Shown: piece by piece, positions 21,035 to 35,500 of the stretch
Numbering within the stretch: the first letter of the stretch is position 1
Layout: each line of letters begins with the position of its first letter
NCBI GenBank assembly: GCA_038502055.1
Contig: JAXRKN010000036.1
Span: 2,728,001 to 2,792,000 of the forward strand
Direction: 5' to 3'
Source of the DNA: Tanytarsus gracilentus
Lineage: Eukaryota > Arthropoda > Insecta > Diptera > Chironomidae
Length of the DNA stretch: 64,000 nucleotides
Notes under the pieces: model-generated
What the model saw: only the letters and a program-made list of their open reading frames with translations
Told to the model about the DNA's origin: nothing
Databases searched by the model: none
Made by a program: the position numbers and the translations under genes

Positions 21035-22760
21035 ATGGATTTTCCAAAAAGAAGTAAAATTCGGCCACTCCGAAGCCCCGATGAAGAGTCAATTGATAAG
21101 CTAGCGCCTCATAACTGCATGTTCTATATCGTTCCACCGCAAAACGACGTGAGTCTAAAAGATTTCGAAGATTTGGCAATCGAGCGATTAAAATTGTTGA
21201 GAATCTTGGAAAAAGCTGGATTAAAACATCCAAAAATACTGTCGGAAGAGTGGAAAGAGCTTGTTATTAACGACTTAAATCATGAGGGACTCAAGTACAT
21301 GGTTCGATTGATCAAAGGAAATGGAAATACAGAACAAGACAAGTTGGCACGACGACGCGATTATCTCTCGCACTTTATCTTGAGATTTGCTTACTGTCGC
21401 AGTGAGGACTTGAGAAGGTAATTCATTAATTAATTATTCATGCCTTTAAAAGCTACATTAACTTCATTTTAGATGGTTTATCGCAAGAGAAATGGAATTA
21501 TTCAGATACAAGTTCAGTTCACTCTCAACAAGTGAAATTAAAGACTATATTGAACTCTACGAAATGGGATACAAACCTATAAGTGATCAACAGAAAAATG
21601 AAGTTCGTATGGATCTCCAGAGTATGTGTAATGCAAGCATTGATGGAATTGATTTCTATAAAGTGAGTTTCCTCAATGTCTTGGATCTCGTTCGTCAGCG
21701 TAAAGTTTTTTTGAAAGAAGGTTACGCATATGTTAGCTCAATGGATTTTAGTTCCATCATTGGAAATCATCATATGCAGTTTATCGAGAAGGGATTAATG
21801 TCTCACTTAAAACTCCTTCCCGAATTTGAGAATGATGAGAGAATTGTGGGCATAATTAAAGGACTTCACACGTCTTACATTGGAAAGGACTACACAATCA
21901 ATAAGGATGCTGACATTCCAATTGAAAGTCTCGATCAATTGGCATTAAAATCGTTTCCACTCTGCATGCGATCCTCGCACGAGTCGTTGAGAAAAAATCA
22001 CCACTTGAAGCACTTTGGCCGTCTACAGTATGGACTATTTCTAAAGGGAATTGGCGTAACCCTCGATGATGCATTGAGATTTTGGCGTGAAGAATTCTCA
22101 AAGAACATGGATGGCGATAAATTTGATAAGACCTATGCATACGGTATTCGTTATAATTATGGAAAGGAAGGATCTCGCACAAATTGGTCGCCATGGTCTT
22201 GCATGAAAGTCATTAATACAGCACCAGCGGCACAGGACACTTGTGGATGTCCATTCAAACTTTGGGATACAGTCGAACTGCGCTCTAAACTAGGATCTTA
22301 CGGCCTTAATGCTGTGGCAGTTCAAGATGTTGTCGGTTTTGCCAGCAAAGGTCATTATCAACTTGCTTGTGGTCGCTATTTTGAGATCGCGCACGATACA
22401 AAGCTCGATGAAGGTGTCACTCATCCAAACGGATACTTTGAGACGAGTCAAATTGTCATGGGCAATCGACAGGCAAAGGAAAAGGCTAAACCATTGACAC
22501 AAAACAATTCACAGCAAATTCGTAAGCAACAGGCGATGAACAAGCAGCAAGAATTTAAGCGTAAAATGGACGCGAGAGTTAAAGATGAACAAGATTTCGA
22601 GGAGGAGCTTTGGAAGTTGTCGCAGCGTGAGGAAGAAATTTTAGAGCAATGGAAGGTGCGCGAGGAAGAGACCGCCAATGAAATTTCTCAAATTGCATCC
22701 ATGCAATGGGACGACGACGTAAATCCTCAAGAAATGTCTCAAATTAAAAACTATTTATAA
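21035..22760 (+). CDS. Prim2: DNA primase large subunit (PriL)
   Basis: Regulatory subunit of DNA polymerase alpha-primase, which starts every Okazaki fragment. Exons 21035-21417 and 21473-22760 give 556 residues. The N-terminal helical domain (DYLSHFILRFAYCRSEDLRRWFIAREMELFRY region, residues about 108-140) is typical. The C-terminal 4Fe-4S domain shows its four expected Cys in LCMRSSHESLR, WSCMKVI, CGCPFKLWD and ACGRYFE, followed by HPNGYFETSQ. A Lys/Glu/Gln-rich coiled tail of about 90 residues ends in KNYL. It shares an E2F promoter with Mcm2 and converges on the PDE12-type gene, with 31 bp between the stop codons. Confidence 0.96.
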
Positions 22761-22791
22761 TTTCACTTTTATTCACGTAATAAAAAACAGT

Positions 22792-24655
22792 TCAATTCAT
22801 TTTAAGTTCAGCTATAATTGCAACGTGATCACTTGGAAATAAAACTGATGGTATCGCGATGTGTGCGCTCAACTCTTCGTCTGTTGGCATTTCGACAGCT
22901 TTTATCACTTCAAATTTATCAGATTGATAAAAAATATAATCGAGGCATTCCTTAAACCCAACCGTATAGTTTGTGAATGGTGGCGTGCCACAAGCTGATT
23001 TCATTTCATAAGGCTGCGACAATTCAACATTAACAACAGCCTCTTCCTTTTTACTGCTCCAATCAATAAAATTCGATGGTACAAAGCGTGAACACATGAG
23101 CTTAAAAATGCCACATTCAGGCACGCTATTGAAATCGCCACAAAAGAGTAAAGAAATATCTTGAGTCGCAAATTTTTCCTTAAACTTTTTCATAAAGTCA
23201 TCAACGATGAACATTGAAAATCCAATTTGTAGGAGTCGAATGTGATCGGCATCGGGGTGAAAATACAAGTGAGTATTCGCAATCAAGAAGAGCTTTTGTG
23301 GAAACTCTTTTGACCTCAAGAGAACTACTTGTAGGGTGGTCGAACGATCCGCTAATCGCGATACAAGTTGCTCATTATATTGAAGTTTTTGAAATAGTTC
23401 TTGACACGCTGGATGCGTCTTGACCGTTTCACCAATGTTCAATCCATAATTTTCGACCAATTCGAATCTATCTTTTCTAAAGAATGTCGCTAAGCCCTCG
23501 GGAGTAGTTCCCTTCTTGTCGTGAACGCCTTGCATGTCTTGTTCACCGAGAAAAGGAACCAAATCAAGGTCAAAGACCTTATAATCAACCTCTTGGAGGC
23601 ACAATAAGTCTGCATTGTAGCCGACCACTTCTTTTATTAAAAGCTGCTTTCGATAATCGATGTCAATGGCGTATTGAGGGCAATAAGAAAAAAGTTTAGT
23701 CCTTCCGTCTTCGGTATCGGCGTAATAGTCTGCCAATATATTGTAGCTGACGATTCTTAAAGCATTTCCTGCGAGTCTCTGTTCAGTGAATAATTGCCTA
23801 CATTCAAATGGACAAACGCCAGGACCTGCTTGCACCTCATTCTTTGAGATAACTTCCACTTCCGGTCCTGCACGACTTATTTTAGATTTTGGTATCACTC
23901 TAAGTTTTATTTTATAGCCAATGTCATCGGGTCTTGTTACATACGAGAAACCACCATTGCCAATTTCTTCCCACTGTATCTGATCTTCTCTCTTGCTAGA
24001 TGGAAGTTTTCCTCTCGACCAGTAGAACTCACTACTATGCCTGTCCGCAAAATCCATTTCAAGTTTCGATGGATATACATAAAATCCAGCTAGAATTGAC
24101 GTCGGCAGGGTGACCAAAGTGATCCACGGTTTATTGAAGTTTATTCTGTAGACATCTTCTTCTATCAAAAGTTTAAAGCTCTCCTCGGAAGTTTCAAAAC
24201 TGTTTAGAAGATCTGCATAAGTTTTTTCATGAACTTCATTGTTGTCGAAAAGAAATCGAACTGATATCTAGAATAATTTTAGTTGAACATTTTATTTTAT
24301 TAACCTCGTAAAAAAATTTAATCACCTCTTGATTACTCTCTTCCGAACCGTCGGCTTGTGTGTCCTTTTTGCCTTTCTTTTTACTCTTACTCTTAATCTC
24401 CTTTTCAACATTGCACTTAATTCTACTTAATGTCGTGCTTATTGTCTCATTCAGCGATCGAACAAAATTAAAGTTTTTGTCGAGCTTTTTAGTGTCGGAA
24501 ATTTGTTTTTGAAGTCGAAAACTGATGATCATTTTGTCGGCTTGATCCTCAACATTGTGTTTGAAGTAAACCTGATTCATGCCGAGATTTTTATAGAAAT
24601 TACTATGCTGCCGTGTTGTTAAAATTATTTTTGTTAAACGCCGTAGTCCGATCAT
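22792..24655 (-). CDS. PDE12: 2',5'-phosphodiesterase 12 (EEP nuclease family)
   Basis: Exonuclease of the endonuclease/exonuclease/phosphatase fold; vertebrate PDE12 works in mitochondria, trimming poly(A) tails of transcripts and 2',5'-oligoadenylates. Exons 24326-24655 and 22792-24267 join in phase 0 to give 601 residues (human about 609). The N-terminus MIGLRRLTKIILTTRQ looks like a mitochondrial presequence. Catalytic motifs in order: RIVSYNILADYY, LLCLQEVDYKVF (metal-binding Glu), NTHLYFHPDADHIR, CGDFNSVPE, LDYIFY and FPSDHVAI (catalytic His). The second exon opens with ISVRFLFDNNEV, upstream of its first Met, which is fixed by splicing phase. It is head to head with the ZAD zinc-finger gene. 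Confidence 0.95.
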
Positions 24656-24777
24656 CGTGTTCGAAAAATTTTCGGATTATCCAAACATAAACAAATTAAA
24701 GCGCTTTTAGTCACTTTTTAGTTAGTTCTCATCTTGAATCACAAACTTTAAATTTTTAAAATCTTAATTAGCAAATT
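24656..24777. promoter_or_regulatory. short divergent promoter of PDE12 and ZAD zinc-finger gene
   Basis: Only 122 bp separate the two divergent start codons, so both promoters and both 5' UTRs must lie here. No TATA box is evident. Confidence 0.5.
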
Positions 24778-26563
24778 ATGAATGCAATCGCGATGGATAA
24801 GTTAAGTACATGTCGATGCTGTGTACGAGAAGTGGGAAATGAAGATGAATTGCATGAATTCAGCTCGGAAGTCGCGACTGATAACGATTCACAAAACTTT
24901 ATTAAAATATCCGAATGCTACACAGAAATAACTACAATTAATGTAATTGAGGATGATGAGGACAACACAAAAATTTGTTCCAGCTGCTTAGGAGATCTAA
25001 AATTTTGTTTTCTGTTCAAACGAAAGTGTATTGAAGCTGCAAAAATTTTCGAGATCGAAGAACATCCAGAGATAGGTAAGTAGCTAATTTACTACTGTTA
25101 ATTAGTACCTTGTTACTCATTTAAACTCTCTTAGATTTCGTTGAAGACCAATACCAAATCGAAACGACCATGAAAATTGAAGAGGAACCGTTCGATTATG
25201 TCGTAGAGGAACATGTTGAGATGATGAACGATGAAATTGATCAATCAGACGGTGACGGAACTGAATCACAGCTTTCTTTCGTGCCACATAAGCGCCAAAG
25301 ACATGAAGCTATCGAAACTGAAGAACATATGACTTACAACTGTGAACTTTGTCCAAAGACGTTTGGTAAATTTTCCTATCAATGCCATTTTGCGTTCATT
25401 TAAATTTTCTTTTTAGATCGAAAAGAATACTATCGACGACACTTCCGACGTGCTCATATTGAATGCGATAAGGATGAGAAACCATTGATTTTTCAATGTG
25501 ACTTTTGTGGAAAAATTTTCACTTCTCGGGAAGAACACGACGTTCATCAAATGGAGCATGACAACGAGGCTCGTTACAAGTGCAGAAAATGCAGTCAACA
25601 TTTCTTGACCAAAGAAGAAGCCAGAGATCATCTGACAGAAGCTCATTCCAACGAAAAGGAAGATAAACCTTTCAATTGTGAGAACTGTTCGAAGACATTC
25701 AAGAATCGCTATCAACTTGTCTTGCACAATCGATCGCATACCGGCGAGAAGCCGTTTCAATGTCCGATCTGTGAGCGAGCCTTCAGCATGTCTAGTAATC
25801 TTCAAAAGCACCTCGATACTCACTCAAGTGATAAACCATATTCATGCGTGAGTTCATTACATTAGAGAAAGAGCTAAAAATATCTTTAATGAGAAATTTT
25901 TACAGAACTTTTGCACTCAATATTTTAAAACTCAACGTTCGCTGAAATTTCACACTGTTTGCTATCATCAACCGGAAGTAAAAGTAAAGTGTCCTCATTG
26001 CGATAAAAGCTTTGTCAATAAATCATATCTTAAAGTCCACATGCTCTATCATACAGGTGAGCTTAAAGTTAAAAGATTGAATAATCTTAATTATATTACA
26101 AAAAATTAGGAGAGAAAAATTTCACATGCACAATTTGCAACTCCAAGTACTACAAATCATCTCATCTAAAACGCCACATACAGAACGTTCACGTAAGCTA
26201 ATTTTATTTAACAATAAATATAATTTAATTACTTTTTTTAAACAGTTTAAACTTCGCCTCATGAAATGTGACTACTGTCCCGCTGATTTTGTGAGAAAAG
26301 AAACATACAAAGCTCACATCATAAGCCATCACAAGGAAAAAATGAGCGAAGAAGAGTTTCAGCAAGTGCTCGAGAACATCCGAAAATTCCAAGCGCCTCC
26401 TCTCGATATCAACAAATTTACGGTTGAAAAGCTAGGAAAAGCTCTCGATGGTCAAGAGATTCTGGATGCAGGTGAGATGGAATTGATCGAGGACGATGGA
26501 ATGGAAGAGACAACCGATGGCTATGAAATTTATGAAGGAGAAATAGAGGAACAGGAACAATAG
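24778..26563 (+). CDS. ZAD-C2H2 zinc-finger protein
   Basis: Likely nuclear DNA-binding protein of the insect-expanded ZAD family. Exons 24778-25075, 25135-25365, 25417-25847, 25906-26056, 26110-26192 and 26246-26563 give 503 residues. The N-terminal ZAD (CRCC at residues about 12-15, CSSC about 64-67) is the dimerization domain. An acidic linker follows. About eight C2H2 fingers are seen, some interrupted by introns, for example CELCPKTF-DRKEYYRRHFRRAH across exon 2/3. HTGEKPFQCPIC and THSSDKPYSC linkers are present. The C-terminus is acidic (about 70 residues, ending EEQEQ). Target genes cannot be read from the sequence. Family certain, orthology not assigned. Confidence 0.93.
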
Positions 26564-29500
26564 TTTACTTTTAATTGCGACACAATAGCTGTTAAATAAA
26601 TAAATAAAACTTTCCAATAAACATAATGAGAAAAAAAAATGCAAAATTAGAAATTTCTGCTAACTCATATGAGTGTTGTTTGCGGAGAGTTCGAAATTAA
26701 AACAAATGAAACAAATTAACACAATTTATCTCGACCATTGCAGCTAAAGCCGTTACAAAAATGTGAGCTATGCGGTTGGAAGTTAATTTTGTATCATGAA
26801 ATTCACATTTTTTCAATTTTTAATTAAGAGATTACCGTTTTACACTCTTATGCTTGATATCAAGCTCATCGCAGACTAAAAGTGAGATGGAAAGTTTTTA
26901 TTTCAATTAGACTCGATTGTCATTATTTGCAATTCGAGCATGTTCAATTGAGGCACTCTTTTTTTTTGAAAGATCACACAATGCAATTGAAGTGCGAGAG
27001 AAAATATTTTTTATTCTTCTTTTAAAGCTTTTTATTAACAATTTGGTTTATGTTCGATTGTGTTTCAATTTTGGAACTTTTAAAAATAAAATTATTAAGA
27101 TTATGAAGTCTCTTAGAAAGATTCGCTAAATTTGAATTCATGACACCTGATGGTCTGGCGATGATAAGCAAGTGTTCACTTAATAGCGCACTAGACAACC
27201 GGGCATGCTTTCTTAGCTCGAAGCAAATCATATTCTCATTCGAAACAATTGTGCAGTTATGAATAATCATTAATTAGCTCTTCATCTCTCACACACATCG
27301 TCTTCTCTTTCGCCGCTTTTTATAGCAGCAGCTCAATTGTAACACTATTTGTTAAACATGCTTTGAGGAGGGAAACTTGATCATCATCATCAAAAGCAAT
27401 AATGGGCGAGTTTTTTTTATTGCAAACAGTGGCACGTCCAGTTTTGCTTTCTAAGAAATGTCTGCGCGTTCAAAGACATCTGCAATCAATCATACAAACT
27501 CGATACCTGATTAGCGCCTTAATGAAAATTTATGCAAAATAATGCGTTTGTCTATAATGACAAAATTCACGGTGCTCTTGATTTAGAAATAATTGCCATT
27601 TTCTTCTGCTTCATTTCGCGAAATTACCACTCATTATTGTGGAAAAGAGTCAATCCTGGCTTATGACATGCATTAAACGAGATTAAAGAGGATTTTCTTC
27701 TCATGAATGCGTGCAATAAATTCATAAAAGATCAAATTTTTCTCTACATGAATAGTTCTGCTCTAAAAATTATTTATTGCAGAACTCACTGACCGATTTT
27801 ATTGCAAAAGAAATTCTAGTCTATAATTTTTAAAAGTTGGTAGAAATCTTAAAAAAAGTTAATTATAGATTTGAACTTCACTGATCGCACACGCTGATAT
27901 GCGTGCTTAAAAAAATTCACTTTCCAGGAAAATATTTGTGGCGTTTTTCAATGGAGACCTCACAATCGAAGACCGAATGACCTTGCGTGGTTGAATTATT
28001 GTCTTTACTTTTAACCCAAATCACACACACACACACACGTGGTGTGATTGAATTCAATGGACGGGAGATAGAAAACACGCAATTTATTTTTATTCCGCAA
28101 AGAAAGCAGTGAATTTTCATAATGATAGCATGAGCACATGCCGAGAGCATTCATCATGATTTTTTAGCTCTGTTTAGTGTGTGGTCAGTAATTTCCTTTT
28201 TCGAATTTTTAGCAAACCTCCGAAAATTCTTGATTCAAAAAAAGAAGAATCTTCAAATGTGTCATGATGATGATGATGAGACCCTGAAAAATGCACTCGA
28301 AAAATTTATTCAGCAAACACACACGCAACATTGCAAAAGTGGGGAACAAACGAATGCACCAAAATTGGCGAAAAAATCTCTTCATGCTCGCAAGTTGAAG
28401 GTAGAAAAGATTTTTTCGTGAGAAACTCATCGGACATGGCAAGATCGTCTCTCTCTCACTCTCGTAGTTACCGTTTCTTCTTCTACTTTCTTCTTTGCTT
28501 CTCTGCTACCACCATACAGACATCTCGATGACGATTGCTTCGGGCCCAGTCAATGATTTTTTTAAGATTCATTGAAAAAAATAAATTTAGTGAAATAAAA
28601 GTTAAAAATAATTTTGAAATTGCATGAAAATAAAAAATTGGATTCTATTAAAATGAACAAAAGCTTTCGAGATTTTTTCACTGGGCTCTCGCATCTCGCT
28701 GTCCATGTTGTTGTAAGCAAGCTTTCATGTGTTAGAGAAAAGTAAGAAAAGAAGTCGGTCTCGATTTTCACCGAGGCGCAGAGAAAGAAATGAAGAGAAT
28801 TCTCGCCAGTTTTACATTTCACGATTACGTTTGAAGGTAGAAGCACGTGTTTAAATTTTTCCTCCCGAGAAAAAAAAATCATCTCAAAATATTTTGAGTA
28901 TCATGTTCGCGCATGAAGTTTAAAAGATCGCTGATAAAGTGTCGCGCGAAGTGATCGATAGCACGAAATTTATTAAAGTTTGAAAGCATTATTGGAAGGA
29001 AAATCTAAATAAACGAGAATCTTGATTGATTAACCTCTCTGATGGACTCAATTTCCTGCTCAAAATTTTGAAAAGTCGGTTGATGATGATGATGGTCAAT
29101 TACACTCCATATACTAGAGCAAGTGATTTATAATTCAACGTGAATAATTGAATATGAAATGTGTTGGAAAAAAATATTATTAGCAAAACTGAGGAGTGAA
29201 TAATTGGAGGCATTTAAGACCGCGTTTGAAGAAATAATTGGAACTTTGTGCTAATGGCTTTGGAAGAGAAAACAATTATATTAGTGGGTTTTAGATGAGA
29301 TAGTGATTTATTAAAATTTTGTTAAGACATTAAAAATTTCTAGATTTTACCAAGATTTTATTACCTAAACTTAAAGTTCAAAAATTGAACTTAATACACT
29401 TGCTCATTAATTTAAATTTCCGCTTCGAACGACAATTTTTTCACCCCAAATTACTTTCTCATCAACTGACCATGAAAATGCTTTTAAATCTCCCCTCCAA

Positions 29501-32500
29501 ATTGAATTTGTAACGGCACTCATCATCAATAGGTTTTTCAAATTTTCCACCGCAAAAAAACGAGCTTCCAATTATAAAATTTCGTGCTATTTGATGAAAT
29601 TATTCGGTCAAAATCGATTTATATGAAAGTGAAATATCTCTAAAAAAATTCTTTTAATCTCTTTCTCAACAGCAATTTCATGAAACAAGAATTGAATTAG
29701 AGAAATTTATAGAATTAAGAGGAGAGAAAAAATTAGTTATGAGTTTGTGATTTTCATTTGGACGATAGAGCAGTGAGAGAGAAGGCGGCAAGTGGCCATA
29801 TAGAAAAATAAAGTGGAGCAAAGAAAATAAAATAAAAAAATAGAACGTCGAGTAGAAGTCAATTAAACAATTGAAATAACATCGCAGCACGTCGATTTGT
29901 GAGCAGATTTGATTGGATTGATAGGAAGGAAGGATATCGATCGGCACGTACTCGATCAGATTCAACGCCGCTCTAGTTAAAGGTAATTGCTCTCCACCTG
30001 ACTTAATTAGCGAACTACTTTGCTCCATCCATATTAAGCACTATCCTCCCCATTCATGCATGATATGCGAAGCGATAAGATTTGCTACATCTTCTACAGC
30101 AGCCGTCTAGATCTCCCGATCGTACGAATGTATTAAGAAAGTCTTCCGCACACACATCTTTTTGTGCTGCGCATCAATGAATCTTCTGCTCTTGTTTCCA
30201 TCTCATGCGCGTTAATTTGCTAGCTTTTTTCCTGTTAATGATGGATTTAACTGGATATTTTCATCAAAAATATGATACGCATGTTTCTTTCATTTGATAT
30301 TGAACTTTTAAGCTCTCTTATGAGGTTTTAAATTTTAATGATGACGTACATGAAAAGTTCACGTTTAAGATCAAATTTTGAATTTAAAATTTTCCACTTT
30401 TTTTAGTTCAAAAAAATTTCAAATACAAATTTTGAACTAGATTTTTTTGCGACCATTTTGAACTTAATTTTTTAAAGATCAAATTCAAAATTTGACGTTT
30501 GATTTTTTGAATTTGATGTAAAAACTCAAATCAACTAAGTGTCTCACTTCGATAAAAAATAAATAAAATGTTTCTCAAGTTCAAGGTGATCACCAACGAT
30601 CAAGTCCAATGTTCATTTTTCTCTTTTTTCTTCAACTGCTGCTGCACATGCGATATATGAATATGGAGCATTCAGCATTTTATTGGCCTCGTTTACTTCT
30701 TGATCAAATAAAACAATTGCCGCGCGCACGACATTAAGTGAAATTTTCCTCTATTTTCTATGCTATCTCGTGTGTGTATGTGAAATTCTCATTTCATTGC
30801 AATTCTGTTGAAAGCTTTATAAGAAGATGCGATGATTTCAGTCGTTTTCATAAGCATTAACGGAATCTCGCTTTTCTCTGTTACAATTTTTACTCGAATC
30901 ATCGCGCGGAGAGCGTCAGGTTTTAATTGAACTTTATAGCACTTTTTTCTTACTTTATGATGCCTAAAAAACTCTTCGTCTTATCTCCTGATGCCGTTTC
31001 CTAATTACATTGCGCATCACTTCTCAGAAGTATTTTGCTGAAATGTACACAGACTGAGTTGAAATAGAATGTGAAAAATTGCCGTTATTTTCTTTGAATC
31101 TCTCCCTTGCTCTGAACACACACGTACAAGACTCTCGTTGAGTACTCATAGATCATTTTCAATGAAAAATTATCGATGGCAAAAAAATAATACTTCGGAG
31201 GCACTAGTTAAACACGTTATGAGAGATATTTAGAATTCGCACTGCATTCATGTTTAGAAAAATGTTCGCTCGACGGCGCCTAAAGAAATTTTTCTTGTTC
31301 TTTGATGTTATTAGAATTTTTTTTTCGCAAATTAAAAAAAAATTATTTAAAATTTTTTTTAACATTTTAAACAAAATTCTTCATCGCTTTCATTCATACC
31401 AATTCAAAAAGTACAAAGTTCTTCAGTAAGAATGCACATCAACACCATGCCTGCAGGCGAAATTGAACAACAGAAAAAAAAGTCTCGTTGTGTGTAATCG
31501 AGAAGGAATTTTAAGTGGCTATCGATACGTTGTTAAATTCCTCCGATCAATTTTTAGCGAAAATTCAACGCACAAAAATTAATTAAACAATTATGAAGAA
31601 TAAAAATTCCGACGAAAATCATTCAGAGTCGTCGCGCTCAGCAGGAAATTCTGACTCATTTGTAGGTCAAGCGATGGTGAAGTGTTGCGAAGAAAGTGTT
31701 AAAGGCGTCCACCTATGACTCATCTCGAGAGAAAGACTTAAACCTCGATTGGAATTTGGTTAAATAAAGTTTATGAGACGTGATTTTAATAGCTTAAGGT
31801 ATTTACACTTGATACCGAGAAAAAGTCCAAAAAAGTAAATATTTTTTGTGTCCATATAGAAAACTTTTATTTGACTTTCTTTACATTAGCCTTTAAAGCG
31901 GTCAATGTGAAGATAATTTTGAGCAAAAAATTAAAGTTCTTCCTTGTCGACATGAAAAATTTAATCTCATCTCACAGACACAAAGAATTTCAGCATTTTG
32001 TTCAGTCGACATCGACACAATAAATTTAATGTCACGTTAAAAGCATGATTGACAATGATTTATTTATAAGTTCTCTTTCGTCAGCTTCCAAATCCTTTTT
32101 CAATGCACTGCACATTGAAGAATTCGCGAAATGTATGCGAAATGGTCAGAAGAAAAAAGAGGTTTCGATGATATGACGACAAAAAGGTTCACGTGTGCGA
32201 AGAGAAATGAAGAAATTCCATAAAATATATAAAACGTAAACAATACGTTGAACATGCAACATAAATTTTTTATCGTACACCGCGAAAAATGAATGACTCA
32301 AAAGTTATCGTGAAATTGTTAAATTGTTGAAATAGTTGTCACAGAAAATTTAACGTGTTTTTAAAATTTAAAAATTACCACAAAAAAAAGAGTTTTCATG
32401 TCAACTCAAAAACAATAAAATCTTTTTAATAAATTCATGAAGAAAAATATTCAAAGATTAAGTTTCACTTTTAATAGATTCTAAGTCTGTGCACATAAAC

Positions 32501-35500
32501 ACCCAAGACAACTATCAACGCATTGAATTTCACCTACTTTTCCACATTTTCTCTCATGCTTGTCTCTTTTGTGCTCTACTCAACATGAAATGAGTTTGTT
32601 TTGGCTGCCGTTCGTTCTTTCTTCTCTCTTCCTCCGTTTAAGATTTGTGCTAAGTGCAGCAATACACACGCTGCTGTGGCCGTTTAACTCTCTTTTGTGC
32701 TGAAGACAGGAATTTAGCGAAAACTGCAGTTTATGAATCATTTTTCAACCTCTTGAGTGTATATGTTTGCGTTCTTAAATCGAGCTGGAATTTCATCGAA
32801 ATTTCACAATAAAAAATTAAAATGCAAAGTTTCAAAAATCATCAAAAAATTCACTTCATAAATTAAAAATTTTTATTTCCTCGAATTTATGAATTTCTCT
32901 TTGGGTGGCTTTGGAATGCAAATTTTTATAGTCTCAGTTTTAACTTTGATCATCGATCAACGCTGCATCGGTTCAAAAAATTCAAGCGCAAATGTAATTT
33001 GTAAAAGTGTCGGTTGCGATAAATCGTAACAATATGTCGCCTGTGGATAATGTCTTCAATATATATTTGACACATTTATAGAGTAAATTTTAACTTTGCC
33101 ACGATAAAGAGAAAAATCTTTCACGCGATGAAGAACGAATTTAATCCACATCGAAAGATTGACTGAGCAATTTTAAAAATATATAATAATTTTTCGCATG
33201 TCGTGTCACTTTTTATTCATCACCTCACGCGTTGTGTGGCTTTAAAAGAGAGTGTCCATCGTCAAGCACGATAGAAAACAAAAGACCAAATAACGTAATT
33301 GCCATTTCCTGAGAGTCTACGATGGTCAGCCGTTAATAGAGATATTTTCTATGGTGAACCTAGAGGTAATTTTCACATCACCAATTCGTCTCGTGTGAGT
33401 CTAATGAGCGAAAATTTGGATTAACTATTGCTGATCTTGAGGCTATTTTGACTTTCGGAAGTTGGTATTTGAAAAATCAAGTTATTGTTGTGACATTTCA
33501 ATTTAATGAATTTGGGTTCGATTAAATTTTTTTTCGAAACTATTTTGTAAATTTTCAATAGAGTTCTATTTAATATTTTTAAATGCAAAAAAGTCCCAGT
33601 AGCTTCCATCACAATCTTTTACATCCCTCCATTAAAGCGAGTCCCACTCAAACTCATGCGTAGTGAACAAGCCATTTTTAAAAACGATCTCCATAAATTT
33701 ATTTAATTTCTTTCATTCTAAATCGAGTCAATATATAACAAAAAAGAGAATGAGTAACATGAGTTGTAAAACCATACATGGAAAGAATAGGAAGAAGAGG
33801 TAAAATGGAAATTGAAGTCTCTGAATGGAGAATGAGACATAGAATACGTAAAAAAAGTGTTTACAACAAAATAACTGAAAATAAACATATCAACAAAACT
33901 CACTGAGCGCTTCTCAACTCAATTCACTCTCTTTCTTCAGAGATATGAAGCAAATGATTTCGTGTCTTTCACGCTGTATACAATTAAAATGAATTCTTTC
34001 ACATTTCCATCTAATCTCCAATCCAGATTAAGTTTTATTGTCAAAGTGAAGTGAAAGAAAAGGAAAAATCTAAAATACAATTGCGTCGACACTGTTCGGC
34101 CATAAATCTTCGGGAACGTGTGAAATTTCCGTGAGGAACTGAAATCGGAAATTTTTATGATCTCAACATGCAGGGCGTGGTTAATTTTAAATCTATTAAA
34201 AATTTTTGAAATAAAAAAAAATGTAACGATATCAAATCAAAGAAATTTTTGGTGAAATTTAGGATTCGAACCCATTATATTTTATATTAATTTGAAAATT
34301 TTATTTCTTTAATTCACCAGATAACTTCCAAATTGCTTTTAAAAATTAAATTAAATTTTAATCTCATCTCACTTTTATTAAAATTATTTAGATCAACTCC
34401 ATAAAACTATTATAATTAATTCAAGATTAAAACCACTAAAAAAAGCGACGACAATTTTTAATTTCTTTTCATCGTATTTTAATTCAAATTTTTGCTCTTT
34501 TTACTCTCGCGATGTTCTAGTTTTTAATGAAAAGAACAGAAGATAATTTGGGTGATGGGATTAATTCACTTTAGCACGTGAAAATGATTAAGTGAGTTTA
34601 AAACGGCAGGTGAACAATAGCGAGATACCCATGGGAGAAATCTCGAGGGCGTTATTAGCACCTAAATGAAGGGCGTAAAAATCTCCTCCCTGTCGTTATT
34701 TTTTTAATGACAAGCGTTGACACATAAAAATTTTGATGGCGATTTTTAAGATAACGGTTAATTGATAAATTCATACAATGTCGTAATTATTTTTCTCTTG
34801 CCATCTCTAAACTCGTTCCGCCTTAGCAGAAGGAATGATCACATTAACGAGTGTTGATAAATTCTCTGTAAATAATCAGATGTGTGTCAAGCTAATTAAA
34901 CATGCTCGAGGCAAGTGCAAAAATGCTGCTCAAGTGCGAGAGAAATTTTTTCTCCGGATGATTTATCTATTTTCAATATTTGTCTGAACTCCATGTTGGG
35001 CTCGGCGAAGAAATTGTTCAAATATTTGGTGTCACTTTGCGAGAAATTCCAGCACGGCCGACATCACAATGGTAATCTTTTGATCCTAGTCAAATCACAT
35101 GAGAAAATTCAATAAAATCGCTTTGACATTAATATTTATATCTTAGGGAAATCCTTAAAACTTACGATTTGCATTTCGTTCTGGTTTTTATTTATTTTAT
35201 TGAAAAAAATTGAGTGCATTCAGTTATAAAGTAGAAAACTATAACGGAATTATGTTTCGCTTTTGACACAATATAATTATTATTGTGATACGTTTATAAA
35301 TTAGATAAAATATAGGTACAAAATGTGCTCAGTAGAAAATAAAGAGAGATAATTGAAATGCATTTAAATGAAATTAAATAGAAGTTTTTGATAGAAGAAA
35401 AATTATTATATATTTTTGAAAACTTACAGAATTATTTAAAGCAATTAAATAAATCAAAAAATTAAATTCTTTTCTAACTAAATCATTTTTATTAAATTTT

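Noticed and set aside
34258..34272. Possible tRNA gene (B-box GGTTCGAATCC)
   Set aside because: No acceptor, D or anticodon stem can be drawn around this or the other two copies; flanks are plain AT-rich DNA.
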